A program made the translations under genes and the position numbers. This document shows, one piece after another, positions 9,622-16,200 of a stretch of DNA of 20,311 nucleotides. A model generated the notes under the pieces. It was not told the DNA's origin, searched no databases, and saw only the letters and a program-made list of their open reading frames with translations. The stretch is from a virus, in IMG/VR virus record IMGVR_UViG_3300021960_000674, positions 1 to 20,311 of that record; one strand, written 5' to 3'. Numbering within the stretch: the first letter of the stretch is position 1; the number at the start of each line of letters is the position of its first letter.

Positions 9622-9629
9622 TATTTAGG
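9622..9629 (-). promoter_or_regulatory. Late promoter-like CCTAAATA, 9 bases before the ATG
   Basis: CCTAAATA on the minus strand overlaps the TAA stop of the PKD-domain gene (9627-9625) and lies nine bases before the ATG at 9612. The spacing is longer than the 5-6 bases seen at seven other genes, and the stop codon supplies half the motif, so this is weaker evidence. Confidence 0.4.
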
Positions 9630-11871
9630 TATCAAAAAGGTTCAAGCCTTCGTAAAGTGAGTTAGCAAAGATATTAGACATAATACCGTTATCTTTTGAC
9701 CAATCGTTGTAAGATGTGATACCATAAGTTAACGTATTATTAGGATCATCGAAATTAATAATAGAATCAGTAATGTCACCAACAGAACTTGCTTGATAAT
9801 AGAATGAATAGATATCTGTAATTTCTCTATTACCACCGGATAATAATGGCCAGCCCCAGGTTTCATTATAATCACTAAGATTATAAAATTGAGTTGATGA
9901 CATTATATCCTCTGTTAATAGACCGGATAATGCTTCTGTAAGTACTGAGCAATTAGATGCACGTTCTAACGTTATAGGCTCACCTTCGGATATACGTTCA
10001 GATGAAGTAGCTGTTAATACTCCTGTAACTGTACGATATACTATTCCATCTGGTATAGTTATGGTTGGAGCAATTCTCGCACTTAATGGTAGAGATGTAT
10101 TCAGCGTTATATACTTACCACTATATAGTTCATTTGCTACTATAGGATCCCCTGGAACTATAATACTGTTAGGTGTAAGTTTCTCACCTAAGTTATAACC
10201 ATAAAAATTATTAGATCTATATCCATAAGATTGATACTGAGTTCTATCTCTATTTCGTTTACCGAAAAGCTTTGACTTACTAATAGAGAGTAAATCCATT
10301 AATCTTGCTAGCTTAGGAGGTAGAGAGTATTTATTAAGTTTAGGTAAATCGAGCATTTGAAGTAACCCATCAAGTTGATTGATGTTACTCTCATCTATAA
10401 CTGTATTATTCTTTAAAAAGTTTTGGATCTTTTCATACGTAGCCTTACCTATTGAATCTTGAGTAGAGCTTAAGTCGCCGAAAACTGTTCCTAAAAAGTC
10501 TTTCATTAAGACTCTAGCATCAGTAAATAGAGGTTGGATAGCAATTTCTTTAAATGCATCTTCAAAGTCTATATTTTCGTTCTGTTTTGCTATGGTATAG
10601 TAGCTACTAGGATTAATAGTAAATGTATTACTTGCTCCGTTTAAGAAAACGCCATTATAGTTACCTTGTGCTCCGGACAAGTATACATTATTAAGAGGTA
10701 CAGTATTGTTAGATACAAAATAACCTTTGTAAAATCCACCATTAGATAAAGATGAGAGAGTTCCAAAATCCGACGTAAACTCCGCATCATAAATTGTTGT
10801 ACCATCAGTTAACTTAAAATTAATAGCACTAATACTACCTTGAGTAGCACTTAACACTGGTGCAGATCGGTTACTAAAATTATCCTGATCTTTTACTTTG
10901 GCAACAAACGCTATTTTAGTTCCCGCAAACTTCTCTGAGCTTATATTAAATACACTAAAGTTATCAGCTCCTTCTCCATCAATACCATTTGATGAAAAGT
11001 CTAAACTATTATATTGTGCATTCGAGGTAATAGTTGCTTTCATACCATAGTTGGTAGTATTTGCATATTCGAATATATCACCTTGTTGAAAACCAAATAT
11101 TAAATTATAATTATCAACAAAATCACTCTTAAAGTATACATCTGATGTACCAGAAACTCCAGCAAAAAATCCATCTATATCTGATTCATCAGTATATACA
11201 ATCTCATTACTACTTAACTTAACGTATAAAGGGGTATCTATAGTTTCAATTGCATTAACGTTAAGAGTTTCAACTATACCGTTAGAAGTAAGTATTTGAA
11301 CGAAAGAATAACTAGGATATAAATGCCCGTACGCTAATTTATCGTAACCATTTTTAAAGAAATCGTACTCGCTGCTAGATAAAGTTGCACCTGATGCGTA
11401 TGGAACGATCGTTGATAATCCGGTATTTAAGGTTCTATAAGAATTATAACGTTTTACGTTTATTGGATTAACTACTTTACCAGCTTTATGATTTATATCT
11501 GCTGAACTAGTTACTACTAACTCATCTTGAACAAAGTCTTTAATGTTAACATCAGCATGGAAAGTATCTAGATAACCATTACCTGCATCATCATAAAGAA
11601 AACAATTTACTCTATATGAACCTGGTTTATCAAATGCATGAGTAGCAGATACAGCTTCTGCAGTTGTACCATCTCCAAAATCCCATACTATGCGCTTATT
11701 AGATACAAAATCTTGAATAGTGGGATCTAAGTTAGGTATAAAGGAAAGTGGTGCAAAGGGTAACGCGAACCCTTCATATGTTTCCTCACCGCTAATGTTC
11801 TTCACATAGAAGAAATTATACAAAAGATCAAATTCACCGGATTGATCGAGTTGTAGAGAACTGAGCGACAT
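9625..11871 (-). CDS. PKD-domain baseplate/tail protein
   Basis: A 748-residue structural protein. A canonical PKD domain lies at residues 61-110: IVWDFGDGTT, then HAFDKPGSYRV. PKD folds are immunoglobulin-like and are common in phage and surface proteins that contact carbohydrate or protein. The middle is beta-rich. Residues about 440-560 are more helical and basic (KSKLFGKRNRDRTQYQSYGY). The C-terminus has a conserved-looking segment, DYNETWGWPLLSGG, followed by GIMSNIFANSLYEGLNLF. The ATG at 11871 has ATTAAATA six bases upstream. The gene follows the gp6-like gene, the position of gp7 in T4, so it may be a wedge component, but I see no direct similarity to gp7. Confidence 0.75.
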   Translation of the reverse strand: MSLSSLQLDQSGEFDLLYNFFYVKNISGEETYEGFALPFAPLSFIPNLDPTIQDFVSNKRIVWDFGDGTTAEAVSATHAFDKPGSYRVNCFLYDDAGNGYLDTFHADVNIKDFVQDELVVTSSADINHKAGKVVNPINVKRYNSYRTLNTGLSTIVPYASGATLSSSEYDFFKNGYDKLAYGHLYPSYSFVQILTSNGIVETLNVNAIETIDTPLYVKLSSNEIVYTDESDIDGFFAGVSGTSDVYFKSDFVDNYNLIFGFQQGDIFEYANTTNYGMKATITSNAQYNSLDFSSNGIDGEGADNFSVFNISSEKFAGTKIAFVAKVKDQDNFSNRSAPVLSATQGSISAINFKLTDGTTIYDAEFTSDFGTLSSLSNGGFYKGYFVSNNTVPLNNVYLSGAQGNYNGVFLNGASNTFTINPSSYYTIAKQNENIDFEDAFKEIAIQPLFTDARVLMKDFLGTVFGDLSSTQDSIGKATYEKIQNFLKNNTVIDESNINQLDGLLQMLDLPKLNKYSLPPKLARLMDLLSISKSKLFGKRNRDRTQYQSYGYRSNNFYGYNLGEKLTPNSIIVPGDPIVANELYSGKYITLNTSLPLSARIAPTITIPDGIVYRTVTGVLTATSSERISEGEPITLERASNCSVLTEALSGLLTEDIMSSTQFYNLSDYNETWGWPLLSGGNREITDIYSFYYQASSVGDITDSIINFDDPNNTLTYGITSYNDWSKDNGIMSNIFANSLYEGLNLFDT

Positions 11872-11877
11872 ATAACA

Positions 11878-11885
11878 TATTTAAT
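11878..11885 (-). promoter_or_regulatory. Late promoter-like ATTAAATA, 6 bases before the ATG
   Basis: ATTAAATA on the minus strand, then TGTTAT, then the ATG of the PKD-domain gene. It lies in the 28-base gap after the gp6-like stop codon and has the same octamer and spacing as the box upstream of the 1118-residue gene. Confidence 0.55.
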
Positions 11886-11899
11886 CACTCAACTTACGT

Positions 11900-13744
11900 T
11901 TACAACCGTCTTATTGCTATCTTATTAGTAATATTAGCAATATCATAAAAATATGCATACTCAAAATCTGCTAATTGGTAGTTAAGAGATTGAATAGCTC
12001 TATCACTATCTTTATAATCTGGATTCCAAACAACAAAGCTTAAATTAGGAATCTCTGCATCACCATTAACTGTGTGTAGTTCTGTTACTCCTTGAATATT
12101 AAGTATATCATTAGTCATAGAAGCTACATTAATAATATCCCCAAGTTGTAGTTTACTAAAGTAATTATTAAGTATAGTTGAAACAGCACTTTTTATGGCT
12201 CCGTTATTAGAAGCTTGATTCTTATCAACAGTAACACGTATTAAACTAGCTTGTACGATTTCATCAACACTATCACTGTCACCAAAGCTAGCTATCTCTG
12301 TATTAGAAACACCAAACGCAAATGCTTTAAATAAAGCATCAGTCACAACAACATTATGTGTTATGTCCTTTTTATTGTTGCAAAAATCAGCAATAATTTG
12401 TTTTTGAGCAGCATTAAGATATTTTGGTGATAAACTATTTAATGTAGGATCTCCACTAGGCACTGTATAGATATAAACATTGTTAAAGCTAGTAGAAGTA
12501 GAAAACTGAACTTGAGAGAATAGCATACGCGCATCATCATTACCTTGACCGAGACCTTGTTCAGTGTAATATCCTAATACTCTAGATGTAAACTCATCAT
12601 TAGATAGAACCTTAACATCTTTAGTTATATTATTAAAATTCCTATTAACTTGATATTCGTAATCTTCTTTAGTAACAAGCCTGTTTTGCGAAGCGAATAC
12701 TTTAGGTGCGTTAGTTTTAATATCATCTGTAGTCTCTGCCTTCTTTGGTGGTAAAGTACTATTATTATTATTTACTGTTACATTAGCAACTTCTGTTGAA
12801 GTAATTAAATTTTGATCTTCGCTATATAGTACACTCTTAATGGCTTCAAAATTAGTTGAACCGTATAGGTTAAAAGCGGCGTTAGCCAGAGTATTAGGAC
12901 CTGTTATACCGGCTTCGTTATCAGAGATTACATAGAATATGAGTATAGTATCATCACTTTCTAGCTGCTTACCATTTAAATTATTACCAAATTTAAACTC
13001 ATAATTACCAGATGAATTCAAACGCTTTTCATAACTCTTACTTTCAGCAGATTCAAGAAACAAAGAAGCGCATTCATACCACTCAGACCAAACACCAGTT
13101 ACAGCGTTCTTAACAAATATATTAAATGCATTATCTGAAATAAACGTAGCACTATCTAAATTTGTTACACTTTTTACTAGCTGTGGGGATGTAAAGCTAT
13201 CAACAAGAGTTATATTCTCATATGGTTCACCAGTTGCTGTAAAGATAGTTTCATTAACTGCTCCTTGGTAGAGGGTGTTGTTTGACGGTGCTACTGCTTC
13301 GAGTGTAGTATTTGTTGTCTTTTGGAAAGTTGTATCTTCTATTGTAACAAAAGAAATACCTCCAGCTACTACGGAGCTAAACCTTGGTATAGTATATACA
13401 TCTGTAGGTATATTAGCAGCAGATAAATTAAAATTAAGTAGAGCTGTTTGATCGCCAAGAGGTTTGTATCCAATATTAGATACAAGCTTGTTCATATTCT
13501 CATAAATAGTAGCAGTATTAAACGTAGACTCGTTGGATGTAGTATTAAGCTGGAAAAGCAATACATGATACATATAAGCTACTACATCGATGAATGCACT
13601 AAAGTTAGAACCTTCGAAGTTCTGATCTGTAAACGTTTCATTCTCATTTAACCTCTCAATAATTAGACTCTTAAGAGTATCTGCATCAAAGGTGAGATAT
13701 GCGTTTTTAGGAAGTTTGTAATCTGTAAAGTCTTGTAAGCTCAT
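11900..13744 (-). CDS. Baseplate wedge protein, gp6-like (baseplate J family)
   Basis: A 614-residue protein close in length to T4 gp6 (660). T4 gp6 forms the dimeric ring of the wedge that surrounds the hub. The N-terminus contains the features of this family: LKSLIIERLNEN, then the SNFSAFIDVVAYMYHVLLFQ helix and the following YENMNKLVSNIGYKP segment, where the helix packs and the baseplate-J body begins. Around residues 350-370 KEDYEYQVNRNFNNI resembles the segment leading into the conserved J-domain strands. The gene follows the gp25-like gene at 23 bases, as in T4 (25 then 6). ATTAAATA lies directly after the gp25 stop, 15 bases before the ATG at 13744. No Shine-Dalgarno is present. Family and role are well supported. 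Confidence 0.88.
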   Translation of the reverse strand: MSLQDFTDYKLPKNAYLTFDADTLKSLIIERLNENETFTDQNFEGSNFSAFIDVVAYMYHVLLFQLNTTSNESTFNTATIYENMNKLVSNIGYKPLGDQTALLNFNLSAANIPTDVYTIPRFSSVVAGGISFVTIEDTTFQKTTNTTLEAVAPSNNTLYQGAVNETIFTATGEPYENITLVDSFTSPQLVKSVTNLDSATFISDNAFNIFVKNAVTGVWSEWYECASLFLESAESKSYEKRLNSSGNYEFKFGNNLNGKQLESDDTILIFYVISDNEAGITGPNTLANAAFNLYGSTNFEAIKSVLYSEDQNLITSTEVANVTVNNNNSTLPPKKAETTDDIKTNAPKVFASQNRLVTKEDYEYQVNRNFNNITKDVKVLSNDEFTSRVLGYYTEQGLGQGNDDARMLFSQVQFSTSTSFNNVYIYTVPSGDPTLNSLSPKYLNAAQKQIIADFCNNKKDITHNVVVTDALFKAFAFGVSNTEIASFGDSDSVDEIVQASLIRVTVDKNQASNNGAIKSAVSTILNNYFSKLQLGDIINVASMTNDILNIQGVTELHTVNGDAEIPNLSFVVWNPDYKDSDRAIQSLNYQLADFEYAYFYDIANITNKIAIRRL

Positions 13745-13759
13745 ATTATACTACGTTAT

Positions 13760-13767
13760 TATTTAAT
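13760..13767 (-). promoter_or_regulatory. Late promoter-like ATTAAATA, 15 bases before the ATG
   Basis: ATTAAATA on the minus strand directly follows the TAG stop of the gp25-like gene and lies 15 bases before the gp6-like ATG. With T4 geometry this would leave a leader of about 10 bases. It is the same octamer as at 6118 and 11878, but with longer spacing. Confidence 0.45.
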
Positions 13768-14253
13768 CTACACCGCTACATACCCATCTCGGTTAAGAGT
13801 AGCATTTAGAGTTAAATTATAGATATCTAGGTTAGGAATACTAAAAGTAATGTCGATAATATACTCACCTTGATCAGGATTCTCAGTAATTGTTAATTTA
13901 TTAAGAGTTACACGAGGTTCTTGAATACCTAGGTTATTATAAATGTAGTAGCCTAAAAAGTAAGATGTTGTCGAGTTAATAGGCTCAAAAAGATAACTTC
14001 TAAAATCAAGACCTAACAATGGGTTAAGTAACTTTTGACCTGGAGTTGTTGTAAGAATATTCTTAATAGAATTAATAACAGCTTGACCATCCTGAATTTC
14101 ATCTAAATCTTTAAGCTCACTCGTACCATAGAGCTCTGATTTAGTAAATCGACTAGTCTTGAGATCGAACTTTATATCTTTATATAGATACCCACTCTCA
14201 AGTGATTTCTTTTCACTAGCTGGGATCTGTAAATTATCTAACCTTACTGCCAT
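13768..14253 (-). CDS. Baseplate wedge protein, gp25-like (GPW/gp25 family)
   Basis: A 161-residue protein; T4 gp25 has 132 residues. The GPW/gp25 domain is clear: LDEIQDGQAVINSIKNIL, then TTPGQKLLNPLLGLDFRSYL, which is the conserved P-G-(E/Q)-x-x-x-x-P-x-(F/L)-G core, and a C-terminal beta-sheet (RVTLNKLTI, IIDITFSIP). gp25 sits at the inner baseplate next to the sheath and helps start sheath polymerisation. It is the first gene of the minus-strand late block. Its promoter is the palindromic TATAAATATTTATA at 14262-14275, which points both ways; the minus octamer ends 14 bases before the ATG. It stops at TAG. The call is strong. Confidence 0.92.
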   Translation of the reverse strand: MAVRLDNLQIPASEKKSLESGYLYKDIKFDLKTSRFTKSELYGTSELKDLDEIQDGQAVINSIKNILTTTPGQKLLNPLLGLDFRSYLFEPINSTTSYFLGYYIYNNLGIQEPRVTLNKLTITENPDQGEYIIDITFSIPNLDIYNLTLNATLNRDGYVAV

Positions 14254-14261
14254 AAAATGTG

Positions 14262-14275
14262 TATAAATATTTATA
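14262..14275. promoter_or_regulatory. Palindromic bidirectional late promoter TATAAATATTTATA
   Basis: A perfect 14-base palindrome holding a full T4 late consensus TATAAATA on each strand (14262-14269 on +, 14268-14275 on -), sharing its central AT. It lies between the divergent gp25-like gene and the 174-residue gene. The minus octamer is 14 bases from its ATG, the plus octamer 25 bases from its own. Confidence 0.75.
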
Positions 14276-14281
14276 TGAGTG

Positions 14282-14289
14282 ACTAAATA
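14282..14289 (+). promoter_or_regulatory. Late promoter-like ACTAAATA, 5 bases before the ATG
   Basis: ACTAAATA on the plus strand, followed by ATAGT and the ATG at 14295. This gene therefore has two candidate late boxes: the perfect consensus at 14262, which would give a leader of about 20 bases, and this weaker one at the leaderless spacing. Confidence 0.45.
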
Positions 14290-14294
14290 ATAGT

Positions 14295-14819
14295 ATGGCT
14301 AAATCGAACAAATTCACAACTCTTTTAGAGTCTTACATGAAACGCTACGAGCGTGGGGGTTTTCTCGTAGGAGATGTATTCAAGTTTAATGATAACTTTA
14401 AAAGCGATGATGCATATAAAGATCTTGCTGATAATGTCAAAGGGAATATTGACTCGATGATTGATTCAGGACTTCATATTCGTGTTATTAATATTAAAGA
14501 CACTTCACCTGCAAGGTATCCTGCATCTGATCAAACATCCTCACTCGATGTTGTACTTGATATTGCACTTGATACAGGTGGCGGTCGTTACACAGATCAA
14601 TGCTCTATTCCTTGTTGTCTTGGTAGTTGTGAGCAATATGCTCCTAATTTACTTCCTATTCCAGATGGGCAGCGCCGTAAGAGTAAAGTCACTATTAAGC
14701 CTGAAGAGGTTGATGAGAGTGAAGAGAATCCAGCTAACTATACTGATAGGGGAGATGGTAAGCTTACTCTCACAGGATTATCTCTTAAGAAAGAAAGCTA
14801 CACTCAACAGTATCTTTAA
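14295..14819 (+). CDS. Conserved-looking late protein, possible internal virion protein
   Basis: A 174-residue protein of unknown family. It starts MAKSNKFTTLLESYMKRYER, in which FTTLLE ends in an L-x-E tripeptide like T4 prohead-protease sites; a short capsid-targeting peptide is therefore possible. The next part contains GGFLVGDVFKF and a beta-rich segment with LHIRVINIKDTSPARYP. A cysteine cluster CSIPCCLGSC follows near residues 108-117 and may bind metal or form disulfides. The last third is acidic then polar (EEVDESEENP). It is the first of a two-gene plus-strand unit with the zinc-ribbon gene, overlapping it by one base (TAATG). Late expression is indicated by the TAAATA boxes upstream. 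Expression as a protein is very likely; the function is unknown. Confidence 0.75.
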   Translation: MAKSNKFTTLLESYMKRYERGGFLVGDVFKFNDNFKSDDAYKDLADNVKGNIDSMIDSGLHIRVINIKDTSPARYPASDQTSSLDVVLDIALDTGGGRYTDQCSIPCCLGSCEQYAPNLLPIPDGQRRKSKVTIKPEEVDESEENPANYTDRGDGKLTLTGLSLKKESYTQQYL

Positions 14820-14983
14820 TGCCTAAAGAAGTTGCTACTACGAAGTGGTGTCCTGTCTGTAATAGTTCACAGAAGATTAAAGGATTCCGTTCGTTCTATT
14901 GTTACGATTGTTGGAAAGCAGCCGGAAAGCCTAAAATAGAGCCATTATTTAAGGCAATGGATAAAGCTAAAGGTAAGAAGTAA
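14819..14983 (+). CDS. 54-residue zinc-ribbon microprotein
   Basis: A short gene whose ATG overlaps the preceding stop codon (TAATG), so it is probably translated by coupling. It encodes two cysteine knuckles, CPVC (residues 11-14) and CYDC (28-31), separated by 13 residues, which is the standard geometry for a four-cysteine zinc ribbon. The surrounding residues are basic and aromatic (KIKGFRSFY), and the tail is lysine-rich (KAMDKAKGKK), suggesting nucleic-acid or protein binding. Small ribbons of this type occur in phages as transcription or packaging accessories, but nothing here names the role. It converges on the 85-residue gene with no gap: the two stop codons are adjacent, inside a perfect palindrome. 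Confidence 0.78.
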   Translation: MPKEVATTKWCPVCNSSQKIKGFRSFYCYDCWKAAGKPKIEPLFKAMDKAKGKK

Positions 14984-14992
14984 TTACTTCTT
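14975..14992. terminator. Perfect palindrome across convergent stops, possible weak terminator
   Basis: AAGAAGTAATTACTTCTT is its own reverse complement. It contains the TAA stops of both convergent genes, each of which ends Lys-Lys-stop. As RNA it can fold with a six-base stem (AAGAAG/CTTCTT) and a TAATTA loop. On the plus strand it runs into TTTCTT, so a weak terminator is possible. Coding constraint alone could also produce it. Confidence 0.3.
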
Positions 14993-15241
14993 TTTCTTCC
15001 AGCTCTTTCTAGCTGGACCCCTCTTCTTGTATTTCTTGTTTTTAATCTTCTTACAAGCTGCATGAGTTGGTCTACAAGCCGGGTATGAAGCGCCTTTTTT
15101 TCCAGCCTTCTTACGTCCGCAAGGACCACCAGTCTTGCAGTTTACCCAACCTTTAAACTTCTTACCAGTCTTCTTATCGGTACGAGTCTTGAACCAATCT
15201 CTTAGGTTCTCACTCAATTGTAACGTCTCTTGTTGAGTCAT
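14984..15241 (-). CDS. Cys/Lys-rich basic protein, DUF5872-like
   Basis: An 85-residue, very basic protein with five cysteines. The centre reads GWVNCKTGGPCGRKKAGKKG, then YPACRPTHAACKK; this cysteine pattern is, as I recall it, the hallmark of DUF5872, a family of unknown function found in marine phages and other large viruses. The C-terminus is almost pure Lys/Arg with aromatic residues (KNKKYKKRGPARKSWKKKK), as expected of a DNA- or RNA-binding or condensing protein. The N-terminus, MTQQETLQLSE, ends in an L-x-E site. The ATG overlaps the TAA of the upstream gene (TAATG), and GGAGG lies 10 bases before that ATG (it begins at 15255), the only clear Shine-Dalgarno in the window. The family label is from memory. 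Confidence 0.72.
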   Translation of the reverse strand: MTQQETLQLSENLRDWFKTRTDKKTGKKFKGWVNCKTGGPCGRKKAGKKGASYPACRPTHAACKKIKNKKYKKRGPARKSWKKKK

Positions 15242-16134
15242 TACTTAATCTTACCTCCTCGGTTTACACATTTCTGAACATATCCAGAAGCATAAGCAGA
15301 AGGCCATACGTCATACTTACGCTTTGCTTTAGCTTGACATTTTGCACGAGTCTTTGAGACTTTCTTTTCTGCATCTTCCTCACCCTCAGACTTCTTCCTA
15401 CCTCCTTTCATATTGGCACACCAGTGATACATCTTACCTTTCTCTCCACCGTACTTCTTAGCCATCTTACGAAGTTTTGTCACTGAACCCTTACAACTAG
15501 CACCAGAACGCTTAACTCGTCCTGGGCTGCTCTCCGCATCTTCTTGATATGAACCCTTAACAAATTTAATACCTTTCTTTAATTGACCATCTGTTGCGAA
15601 GTTAGCAACCTCCAATGCAGACTTACCAGCTAACTTAGCAGTACCTAATGCAGCCTTACCAGCTAACTTTAACGCCCCCATACCAACCTTCTTGGCAGTC
15701 TCGTTATCTTCCACCTGATCCATTGGTACTATATCTAACTCTAACCCTTCGAGAGGTATCCTTCTTGTTTGACCATTCGCAGCTGTAACTGTTAGATTTT
15801 GATCATCATGAGCAAGATAATATAATGTTTCACCATTATAAACTATTGGATATCCTAAATCTTCTTCTACCTCATTTTTAAGATCTGCGATATTGTTAAT
15901 AATAGCTTTAACCTCTTCAGGGTCCATATCTTTTTTAATTGAAATAGGCTTTGTTAGTTTAACCTTACCATCAGAACCTCTTTTAAACTCATCCAATAAA
16001 GCACCTACACCTGCTGTTGCTTTAGGAGCTATATCTTTAGCTACTGCACCTGCTACCCCTTTAGCTACATCAAACAAACCTTCTTCTACGATATACTCGT
16101 TAAGCACTTTTTTATATAGCTCGTCAAACTGCAT
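15241..16134 (-). CDS. Late virion-associated protein with two Cys/Lys-rich modules
   Basis: A 297-residue protein. The N-terminus MQFDELYKKVLNE, followed by YIVEE, carries two possible prohead-protease sites (L-N-E and I-V-E) in an amphipathic helix, resembling a capsid-targeting peptide. Residues about 15-45 are Ala/Gly-rich. A compact beta-rich domain follows (NGETLYYLAHDDQNLTV). Two 11-residue repeats (KLAGKAALGTA, KLAGKSALEVA) lie near 175-197. The C-terminus has two modules that I recognise from marine phage proteins: KRSGASCKGSVTKLRKMAKK with MYHWCANMK, and KYDVWPSAYASGYVQKC. The start at 16134 is set by TATAAATA five bases upstream; an upstream in-frame ATG would translate the promoter. 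Probably packaged or virion-bound; the exact function is unknown. Confidence 0.75.
   Translation of the reverse strand: MQFDELYKKVLNEYIVEEGLFDVAKGVAGAVAKDIAPKATAGVGALLDEFKRGSDGKVKLTKPISIKKDMDPEEVKAIINNIADLKNEVEEDLGYPIVYNGETLYYLAHDDQNLTVTAANGQTRRIPLEGLELDIVPMDQVEDNETAKKVGMGALKLAGKAALGTAKLAGKSALEVANFATDGQLKKGIKFVKGSYQEDAESSPGRVKRSGASCKGSVTKLRKMAKKYGGEKGKMYHWCANMKGGRKKSEGEEDAEKKVSKTRAKCQAKAKRKYDVWPSAYASGYVQKCVNRGGKIK
15614..15670 (-). repeat. Two-copy direct repeat encoding an 11-residue helix repeat
   Basis: Two 24-base copies that start 33 bases apart (15614-15637 and 15647-15670) differ at two positions. They encode tandem 11-residue units (KLAGKAALGTA, KLAGKSALEVA), matching about three turns of an amphipathic helix. 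This looks like a recent internal duplication within the gene. Confidence 0.6.
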
Positions 16135-16139
16135 ATGTA

Positions 16140-16147
16140 TATTTATA
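16140..16147 (-). promoter_or_regulatory. Perfect late promoter TATAAATA, 5 bases before the ATG
   Basis: An exact T4 late consensus on the minus strand, followed by TACAT and the ATG at 16134. The stretch from ATAAATA through the start codon is identical to that of the tail-collar gene (699-713). Confidence 0.78.
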
Positions 16148-16187
16148 TTAAAGAGAGCGAAATTCCCTTTATTTTTAGTACCTTTGA

Positions 16188-16195
16188 TATAAATA
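16188..16195 (+). promoter_or_regulatory. Perfect late promoter TATAAATA, 5 bases before the ATG
   Basis: An exact T4 late consensus on the plus strand, followed by CTAAT and the ATG at 16201. It is one half of a divergent promoter pair with the box at 16140-16147; the two octamers lie 40 bases apart. Confidence 0.78.
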
Positions 16196-16200
16196 CTAAT

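Noticed and set aside
14461-14826. Alternative frame inside the 174-residue gene
   Set aside because: It is a +1-frame shadow rich in Leu/Ile/Val; the main frame has the promoter, the coupled neighbour and sensible composition.
14902-15129. Minus-strand frame across the zinc-ribbon and 85-residue genes (also 15893-16192, 17248-17478, 17307-17504)
   Set aside because: These are shadows of better-supported genes in other frames and have no motifs of their own.
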